From NCBI GenBank assembly GCA_958298945.1, contig OY282608.1, positions 15,477,933-15,541,932 of the forward strand: a DNA stretch of 64,000 bases. The letters are read 5' to 3'. The notes beneath the pieces are model-generated. The model saw only the letters and a program-made list of their open reading frames with translations. It had not been told where the DNA came from and did no database searches. Positions 56,590-64,000 of the stretch are shown here, piece after piece (the stretch's first letter is position 1; each line of letters opens with the position of its first letter). The position numbers and the translations under genes are program-made. Source of the DNA: Atherix ibis (Eukaryota; Arthropoda; Insecta; Diptera; Athericidae).

Positions 56590-59500
56590 AAGTAACCAAC
56601 AAACCAACAAACCAACAAACGAACTAACCAACAAACCAACAAGCCAACAAGCCAACAAACCAATAAACCAACAAGCCAACAAACCAACAAACCAACAAAC
56701 CAACAAACCAACAAACCAACAAACCAAAAGCCAACAAGCCAACAAACCAACAAACCAACAAACCAACAAGCCAACAAACCAACAAACCAACAAACCAACA
56801 AGCCAACAAGCCAACAAACCAACAAACCAACAAGCCAACAAACCAACAAACTAAGTAACCAACAAGCCAACCAACCAACAAACCAACAAACCAACAAGCC
56901 AACAAACCAACAAACAAACAAGCCAACAAGCCAACAAGCCAACAAACCAACAAACCAACAAACCAACAAACCAACAAGCCAACAAACCAACAAACAAATA
57001 AACCAACAAACCAAAAAACCAACAAACCAACAAACCAACAAACCTACAAACTAACAAACCAACAAGCCAACAAGCTAACAAACCAACAAACCAAGTAACC
57101 AACAAACCAACAAACCAACAAACGAACTAACCAACAAACCAACAAGCCAACAAGCCAACAAACCAATAAACCAACAAACCAACAAACCAACAAACTAAGT
57201 AACCAACAAGCCAACAAACCAACAAACAAACAAGCCAACAAGCCAACAAACCAACAAACCAACAAGCCAACAAACCAACAAACCAACAAACTAACAAACC
57301 AACAAACCAACAAACCAACAACCCAACAAACCAACAAGCCAACAAACCAACAAATAAATAAACCAACAAACCAGAAAACCAACAAACCAACAAACCAACA
57401 AACCAACAAGCCAACAAACCAACAAACCAACAAACAAACAAACCAAGTAACCAACAAGCCAACAAACCAACAAGCCAACAAGCCAACAAACCAACACCCC
57501 AACAAGCCAACAAACCAACAAACCAACAAGCCAACAAACCAACAAACCAACAAACCAAAAAACCAACAAACCAAAAAACCAACAAGCCAACAACTCAACA
57601 AACCAACAAGCCAACAAACCAACAAACCAAGTAACCAAAAAGCCAACAAACTAACAAACCAACAAGCCATCAAGCCAACAAACCAACAAGCCAATAAACC
57701 AACAAACCAACAAAGCAACAAGCCAACAAGCCAACAAACCAACAAACCAACAAGCCAACAAACCAACAAACCAACAAACCAACAAGCCAACAAGCCAACA
57801 AACCAACTAACCAACAAACCAAGTATACAAAAAGCCAACAAACTAACAAACCAACAAGCCAACAAGCCAACAAACCAACAAACCAACAAAGCAACAAGCC
57901 AAAAAGCCAACAAACCAACAAACAAACAAGCCAACAAACCAACAAACCAACAAACCAACAAACTAAGTAACCAACAAGCTAACAAACCAACAAACCAACA
58001 AACCAACAAGCCAACAAGCCAACAAACCAACAAACCAACAAGGCAACAAACCAACAAACCAACAAGCCAACAAACCAAGTAACCAAAAAGCCAACAAACT
58101 AACAAACCAATAAGCCAACAAGCCTACAAACCAACAAACCAACAAAGCAACAAGCCAACAAGCCAAAACACCAACAAACCAACAAGCCAACAAACCAACA
58201 AACCAACAAGCCAACAAGCCAACAAACCAACAAACCAACAAACCAACAAACCAACAAACTAAGTAACCAACAAGCCAACAAACCAACAAACCAACAAACC
58301 ATCAAACCAACAAACTAAGTAACCAACAAGCCAACAAACCAACAAACCAACAAGCCAACAAGCCAACAAACCAAGAAACCAACAAGCCAACAAACCAACA
58401 AACCAACAAACCAACAAGCCAACAAGCCAACAAACCAACAAACCAACAAACCAACAAGCCAACAAACCAACAAACCAACAAGCCAACAAACCAACAAACC
58501 AACAAACCAACAAGCCAACAAACCAACAAACCAACAAACCAATAAACCAACAAACCAACAAACCAACAAACCAACAAACCAACAAACCAACAAGCCAACA
58601 AACCAACAAACCAACAAACAAACAGGCTAACAAACCAACAAACAAATAAACCAACAAACCAACAAACCAACAAACCAACAAACCAAAAAACCAACAAACC
58701 AACAAGCCAACAAGCCAACAAACCAACAAACCATCAAACCAACAAACTAAGTAACCAACAAGCCAACAAACCAACAAACCAACAAGCCAACAAGCCAACA
58801 AACCAAGAAACCAACAAGCCAACAAACCAACAAACCAACAAACCAACAAACCAATAAACCAACAAACCAACAAACCAACAAACCAACAAACCAACAAACC
58901 AACAAGCCAACAAGCCAACAAGCCAACAAACCAACAAACAAACAGGCTAACAAACCAACAAACAAATAAACCAACAAACCAACAAACCAACAAACCAAAA
59001 AACCAACAAACCAACAAGCCAACAAGCCAACAAACCAGCAAACCATCAAACCAACAAACTAAGTAACCAACAAGCCAACAAACCAAAAAACCAACAAGCC
59101 AACAAGCCAACAAACCAAGAAACCAACAAGCCAACAAACCAACAAACCATCAAACCAACAAACTAAGTAACCAACAAGCCAACAAACCAACAAACCAACA
59201 AGCCAACAAGCCAACAAACCAAGAAACCAACAAGCCAACAAACCAACAAACCAACAAGCCAACAAGCCAACAAACCAAGAAACCAACAAGCCAACAAACC
59301 AACAAACCAACAAACCAACAAACCAAAAAACCAACAAACCAACAAACCAACAAACCAACAAACCAACAAACCAACAAACCAACAAGCCAACAAACCAACA
59401 AACCAACAAACCAACAAGCCAACAAACCAACAATCCAACAAACCAACAAACCAAGTAACCAAAAAGCCAACAAACTAACAAACCAACAAGCCAACAAGCC

Positions 59501-60339
59501 AACAAACCAACAAACCAAAAAAGCAACAAACCAAAAAGCCAACAAACCAACAAACCAACAAGCCAACAAACCAACAAACCAACAAACCAAGAAACCAACA
59601 AGCCAACAATCCAACAAACCAACAAACCAACAAGCCAACAAGCCAACAAACCAACAAACCAACAAACCAACAAGCCAACAAACCAACAAACCAACAAGCC
59701 AACAAACCAACAAACCAACAAACCAACAAGCCAACAAACCAACAAACCAACAAACCAATAAACCAACAAACCAACAAACCAACAAACCAACAAACCAACA
59801 AACCAACAAGCCAACAAACCAACAAACCAACAAACTAAGTAACCAACAAGCCAACAAACCAACAAACCAACAAGCCAACAAACCAACAAACCAACAAACC
59901 AACAAGCCAACAAACCAACAAACCAACAAACCAACAAACCAACAAACCAACAAACCAACAAACCAAAAGCCAACAAGCCAACAAACCAACAAACCAACAA
60001 ACCAACAAGCCAACAAACCAACAAACCAACAAACCAACAAGCCAACAAGCCAACAAACCAACAAACCAACAAGCCAACAAACCAACAAACTAAGTAACCA
60101 ACAAGCCAACAAGCCAACAAACCAACAAACCAACAAACCAACAAGCCAACAAACCAACAAACAAACAAGCCAACAAGCCAACAAGCCAACAAACCAACAA
60201 ACCAACAAACCAACAAACCAACAAGCCAACAAACCAACAAACAAATAAACCAACAAACCAAAAAACCAACAAACCAACAAACCAACAAACCTACAAACTA
60301 ACAAACCAACAAGCCAACAAGCCAACAAACCAACAAACC
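56590..60339. repeat. HOR family I, 1,671-bp unit copy 2 running into 3,247-bp unit copy 1
   Basis: The left part is the second copy of the 1,671-bp unit. From about 57,093 it is also the first copy of a 3,247-bp unit: cores at 57093, 57197, 57445, 57629, 57821, 57965, 58077, 58261, 58317, 58749, 59061, 59165 and 59453 all recur at exactly 3,247 bp. 3,247 is 406 units minus one base, explained by the single 7-mer ccaaaag at 59963. Over 57,044-58,105 the conceptual minus-strand translation differs from that of the next copy at only two of 353 residues. Confidence 0.88.
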
Positions 60340-63067
60340 AAGTAACCAACAAACCAACAAACCAACAAACGAACTAACCAACAAACCAACAAGCCAACAA
60401 GCCAACAAACCAATAAACCAACAAACCAACAAACCAACAAACTAAGTAACCAACAAGCCAACAAACCAACAAACAAACAAGCCAACAAGCCAACAAACCA
60501 ACAAACCAACAAGCCAACAAACCAACAAACCAACAAACTAACAAACCAACAAACCAACAAACCAACAACCCAACAAACCAACAAGCCAACAAACCAACAA
60601 ATAAATAAACCAACAAACCAGAAAACCAACAAACCAACAAACCAACAAACCAACAAGCCAACAAACCAACAAACCAACAAACAAACAAACCAAGTAACCA
60701 ACAAGCCAACAAACCAACAAGCCAACAAGCCAACAAACCAACACCCCAACAAGCCAACAAACCAACAAACCAACAAGCCAACAAACCAACAAACCAACAA
60801 ACCAAAAAACCAACAAACCAAAAAACCAACAAGCCAACAACTCAACAAACCAACAAGCCAACAAACCAACAAACCAAGTAACCAAAAAGTCAACAAACTA
60901 ACAAACCAACAAGCCATCAAGCCAACAAACCAACAAGCCAATAAACCAACAAACCAACAAAGCAACAAGCCAACAAGCCAACAAACCAACAAACCAACAA
61001 GCCAACAAACCAACAAACCAACAAACCAACAAGCCAACAAGCCAACAAACCAACTAACCAACAAACCAAGTATACAAAAAGCCAACAAACTAACAAACCA
61101 ACAAGCCAACAAGCCAACAAACCAACAAACCAACAAAGCAACAAGCCAAAAAGCCAACAAACCAACAAACAAACAAGCCAACAAACCAACAAACCAACAA
61201 ACCAACAAACTAAGTAACCAACAAGCTAACAAACCAACAAACCAACAAACCAACAAGCCAACAAGCCAACAAACCAACAAACCAACAAGGCAACAAACCA
61301 ACAAACCAACAAGCCAACAAACCAAGTAACCAAAAAGCCAACAAACTAACAAACCAATAAGCCAACAAGCCTACAAACCAACAAACCAACAAAGCAACAA
61401 GCCAACAAGCCAAAAAACCAACAAACCAACAAGCCAACAAACCAACAAACCAACAAGCCAACAAGCCAACAAACCAACAAACCAACAAACCAACAAACCA
61501 ACAAACTAAGTAGCCAACAAGCCAACAAACCAATAAACCAACAAACCATCAAACCAACAAACTAAGTAACCAACAAGCCAACAAACCAACAAACCAACAA
61601 GCCAACAAGCCAACAAACCAAGAAACCAACAAGCCAACAAACCAACAAACCAACAAACCAACAAGCCAACAAGCCAACAAACCAACAAACCAACAAACCA
61701 ACAAGCCAACAAACCAACAAACCAACAAGCCAACAAACCAACAAACCAACAAACCAACAAGCCAACAAACCAACAAACCAACAAACCAATAAACCAACAA
61801 ACCAACAAACTAACAAACCAACAAACCAACAAACCAACAAGCCAACAAACCAACAAACCAACAAACAAACAGGCTAACAAACCAACAAACAAATAAACCA
61901 ACAAACCAACAAACCAACAAACCAACAAACCAAAAAACCAACAAACCAACAAGCCAACAAGCCAACCAACCAACAAACCATCAAACCAACAAACTAAGTA
62001 ACCAACAAGCCAACAAACCAACAAACCAACAAGCCAACAAGCCAACAAACCAAGAAACCAACAAGCCAACAAACCAACAAACCAACAAACCAACAAACCA
62101 ACAAACCAATAAACCAACAAACCAACAAACCAACAAACCAACAAACCAACAAACCAACAAGCCAACAAGCCAACAAACCAACAAACAAACAGGCTAACAA
62201 ACCAACAAACAAATAAACCAACAAACCAACAAACCAACAAACCAAAAAACCAACAAACCAACAAGCCAACAAGCCAACAAACCAGCAAACCATCAAACCA
62301 ACAAACTAAGTAACCAACAAGCCAACAAACCAACAAACCAACAAGCCAACAAGCCAACAAACCAAGAAACCAACAAGCCAACAAACCAACAAACCATCAA
62401 ACCAACAAACTAAGTAACCAACAAGCCAACAAACCAACAAACCAACAAGCCAACAAGCCAACAAACCAAGAAACCAACAAGCCAACAAACCAACAAACCA
62501 ACAAGCCAACAAGCCAACAAACCAAGAAACCAACAAGCCAACAAACCAACAAACCAACAAACCAACAAACCAAAAAAAAAACAAACCAACAAACCAACAA
62601 ACCAACAAACCAACAAACCAACAAACCAACAAGCCAACAAACCAACAAACCAACAAACCAACAAGCCAACAAACCAACAATCCAACAAACCAACAAACCA
62701 AGTAACCAAAAAGCCAACAAACTAACAAACCAACAAGCCAACAAGCCAACAAACCAACAAACCAAAAAAGCAACAAGCCAAAAAGCCAACAAACCAACAA
62801 ACCAACAAGCCAACAAACCAACAAACCAACAAGCCAACAAGCCAACAAACCAACAAACCAACAAACCAACAAGCCAACAAACCAACAAACCAAAAAGCCA
62901 ACACACCAACAAATCAACAAACCAACAAGCCAACAAGCCAACAAACCAACAAACCAACAAACTAACAAGCCAACAAACTAACAAGCCAAGAAACCAACAA
63001 AGCAACAAACCAACAAGCCAACAAACCAACAAGCCAACAAGCCAACAAACCAACAAACCAACAAACT
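60340..63067. repeat. HOR family I, 3,247-bp unit copy 2
   Basis: This is the second copy of the 3,247-bp unit, matching landmark by landmark from 60340 to 62700. Differences seen: aagtagc at 61508 where copy 1 has aagtaac (58261), and a ten-A run at 62,572-62,581 where copy 1 has ccaaaaaa then ccaacaaa (59,323-59,338), which needs only cc to aa at two adjacent bases. The match fades after about 62.7-63.0 kb, where the next core comes at 368 bp instead of 384. Confidence 0.87.
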
Positions 63068-64000
63068 AAGTAACCAACAAGCCAAAAAACCAACAAACCA
63101 ACAAGCCAACAAACCAACAAACCAACAAACCAACAAGCCAACAAACCAACAAGCCAACAAACCAACAAACCAACAAACCAACAAACCAACAAACCAAAAG
63201 CCAACAAGCCAACAAACCAACAAACCAACAAACCAACAAGCCAACAAACCAACAAACCAACAAACCAACAAGCCAACAAGCCAACAAACCAACAAACCAA
63301 CAAGCCAACAAACCAAAAACCAACAAACCAACATGCCAACAAACCAACAAACTAAGTAACCAACAAGATAACAAACCAACAAACCAACAAACCAACAAGC
63401 CAACAAACCAACAAACCAACAAGCCAACAAGCCAACAAACCAACAAACCAACAAACCAACAAACCAACAAGCCAACAAACCAACAAACAAATAAACCAAC
63501 AAACCAAAAAACCAACAAACGAACAAACCAACAAACCAACAAACCAACAAACCAACAAGCCAACAAGCCAACAAACCAACAAACCAACAGACCAACAAGC
63601 CAACAAACCAAAAAGCCAACAAACCAACAAAGCAACAAACCAAGTAACCAACAAACCAACAAACCATCAAACGAACAAAGCAACAAACCAACAAGCCAAC
63701 AAGCCAACAAACCAACAAAACAGGTAACCAAAAAGCCAACAAACTAACAAACCAACAAGCCAACAAACAACAAACTACCAAACCAACAAACGAACTAACC
63801 AACAAACCAACAAGCCAACAAGCCAACAAACCAATAAACCAACAAACCAACAAACCAACAAACTAAGTAACCAACAAGCCAACAAACCAACAAACAAACA
63901 AGCCAATAAGCCAACAAATCAACAAACCAACAAGCCAACAAACCAACAAACCAACAAACTAACAAACCAACAAACCAACAACCCAACAAACCAACAAGCC
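63068..64000. repeat. Irregular right edge, start of a further family I copy
   Basis: Several register breaks lie close together: ccaaaag at 63194, ccaaaaa near 63313, aaaacaggtaacc near 63,717, and a disordered stretch around 63,765-63,785 (aacaacaaactacc). Then aacgaactaacc (63789) and a T word (63865) restart the family I pattern, which runs off the window edge. The catgcc-type T word typical of the left half returns near 63,332. Confidence 0.75.

Larger units (their letters stand above)
47162..63200. repeat. Recurrent 7-mer units ccaaaag of the right third
   Basis: Ten sites: 47162, 48481, 48944, 51039, 51495, 54630, 55053, 56724, 59963 and 63194 (first base). One earlier site is at 40767. 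Each is a register shift of minus one. Pairs sit at HOR offsets (55053 and 56724 at 1,671 bp), so the deletion spread by duplication of larger blocks and did not arise ten times. Confidence 0.88.
131..63871. other. Punctuation octamers marking the higher-order repeats
   Basis: Three variant words recur through the array. Word S is ccaagtaa followed by ccaaaaag, with ctaacaaa two units later (131, 708, 1820, 2236, 2716, 8300, 8877, 12663, 54120, 62700). Word T is ctaagtaa followed by ccaacaag (1156, 1636, 2436, 5467, 9325, 24761, 40385, 60444). Word W is caaataaa, usually with ccaaaaaa a few units further on (946, 1306). Positions given for S and T are the first base of the shared core aagtaac. 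I located about 185 cores by eye, a mean spacing near 345 bp, and nearly all spacings are multiples of 8. Hybrids (14048) and degraded forms occur (11319 and 61508 with aagtagc, 15384 with aagtacc, 37913 and 51944 with gagtaac, 52584 and 57821 with aagtata). The words have no evident function; they are fixed mutations that spread with the HORs and are useful as landmarks. Confidence 0.9.
1..64000. repeat. Octanucleotide satellite array, (CCAACAAR)n
   Basis: The entire window is a head-to-tail array of an 8-bp unit, ccaacaaa or ccaacaag on the + strand, with the eighth base alternating between A and G in an irregular order. About 8,000 units are present and none is inverted. The + strand is almost wholly A and C, so strand asymmetry is extreme. 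Most variant units are single or double substitutions that keep the 8-bp register; units of 6, 7, 9 or 10 bp are rare and listed separately. No stretch of unique sequence interrupts the array. Arrays of this size with internal higher-order repeats are known from centromeric, pericentromeric and subtelomeric heterochromatin of eukaryotes; I do not recognise this unit as a named satellite. There are no genes, RNA genes or mobile elements anywhere in it, and neither array end lies within the window. Confidence 0.98.

Noticed and set aside
63717..63730. Splice-site-like string caggtaacc
   Set aside because: A single mutated S word; no exon-like sequence lies next to it.
1..64000. Dozens of overlapping long minus-strand reading frames (up to about 790 codons) encoding Leu/Val/Cys/Trp/Phe/Gly repeats
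   Set aside because: They exist because the T/G strand has no stop codons. They generally open on TTG, overlap in two or three frames with the same peptide, and end wherever a chance T on the + strand creates a stop. No ribosome binding site, codon structure or conserved domain is present.
1..64000. Plus-strand Gln/Asn/Thr/Pro-rich reading frames (PTNQQTNK-type repeat)
   Set aside because: Same artefact on the other strand. They lack start codons almost everywhere and are cut by taa in the variant units.
1..64000. CRISPR array
   Set aside because: The repeat is 8 bp with no spacers; the interruptions are point variants of the same unit.
1..64000. CENP-B box
   Set aside because: The minus unit CTTGTTGG resembles the start of the box (CTTCGTTGG), but the essential CpG and the downstream CGGGA are absent.
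1..64000. G-quadruplex-forming array on the minus strand
   Set aside because: There are only two adjacent G per unit, separated by six bases. Two-tetrad structures with 6-base loops are weak, so I do not call a feature.
1..64000. Known canonical telomere repeat (TTAGGG, TTTAGGG, TTGGGG types)
   Set aside because: No such units occur; the T/G unit differs in length and G content.

Overview
The whole 64 kb window is one uninterrupted satellite array built on an 8-bp unit. On the + strand the unit is ccaacaaa or ccaacaag (minus strand TTTGTTGG or CTTGTTGG), about 8,000 copies, always in the same orientation. I found no unique sequence: no protein gene, tRNA, rRNA, transposon, CRISPR array or promoter. 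The + strand is almost only A and C, with few G, very few T and hardly any CpG. The long minus-strand reading frames are artefacts. A strand made of G and T cannot spell a stop codon, and every unit supplies a TTG that can be scored as a start. Because 8 is not a multiple of 3, all three minus frames give the same cyclic hydrophobic octapeptide VGLLVCWF.

The array is highly structured. Variant octamers act as punctuation and almost all stay in 8-bp register. The main ones are ccaagtaa (followed by ccaaaaag, then ctaacaaa two units on), ctaagtaa (followed by ccaacaag) and caaataaa. I located about 185 occurrences of the shared core aagtaac by eye. Their spacing series recur at fixed offsets, which reveals nested higher-order repeats (HORs) and segmental duplications.

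Layout, with boundaries set at landmarks and therefore approximate: 1-11.3 kb, a 3.83-kb HOR with an inner 865-bp tandem duplication and a 214-bp disordered patch at 4,451-4,664; 11.3-17.2 kb, two copies of a 2.96-kb HOR; 17.2-19.9 kb, a 1.47-kb duplication; 19.9-24.8 kb, a 1.99-kb HOR; 24.8-33.5 kb, two 2.6-kb blocks repeated at an offset of about 6.19 kb; 33.5-40.4 kb, modules of about 1.96 kb; 40.4-47.1 kb, a heterogeneous zone rich in ccaaaaaa units and with a 9-mer sub-cluster; 47.1-51.8 kb, a 2.54-kb repeat; 51.8-64 kb, nested 1.67-, 3.25- and 5.24-kb copies, including near-identical 3,247-bp tandem copies.

The organism cannot be named from this sequence. A homogeneous 64-kb satellite with multi-kb HORs points to a eukaryotic nuclear genome, in heterochromatin, a centromere or a subtelomere, read with long-read technology. 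That placement is inference. The layers of large, very similar duplications indicate that the array evolves by repeated unequal exchange or amplification of multi-kb blocks, not only by slippage of single units.
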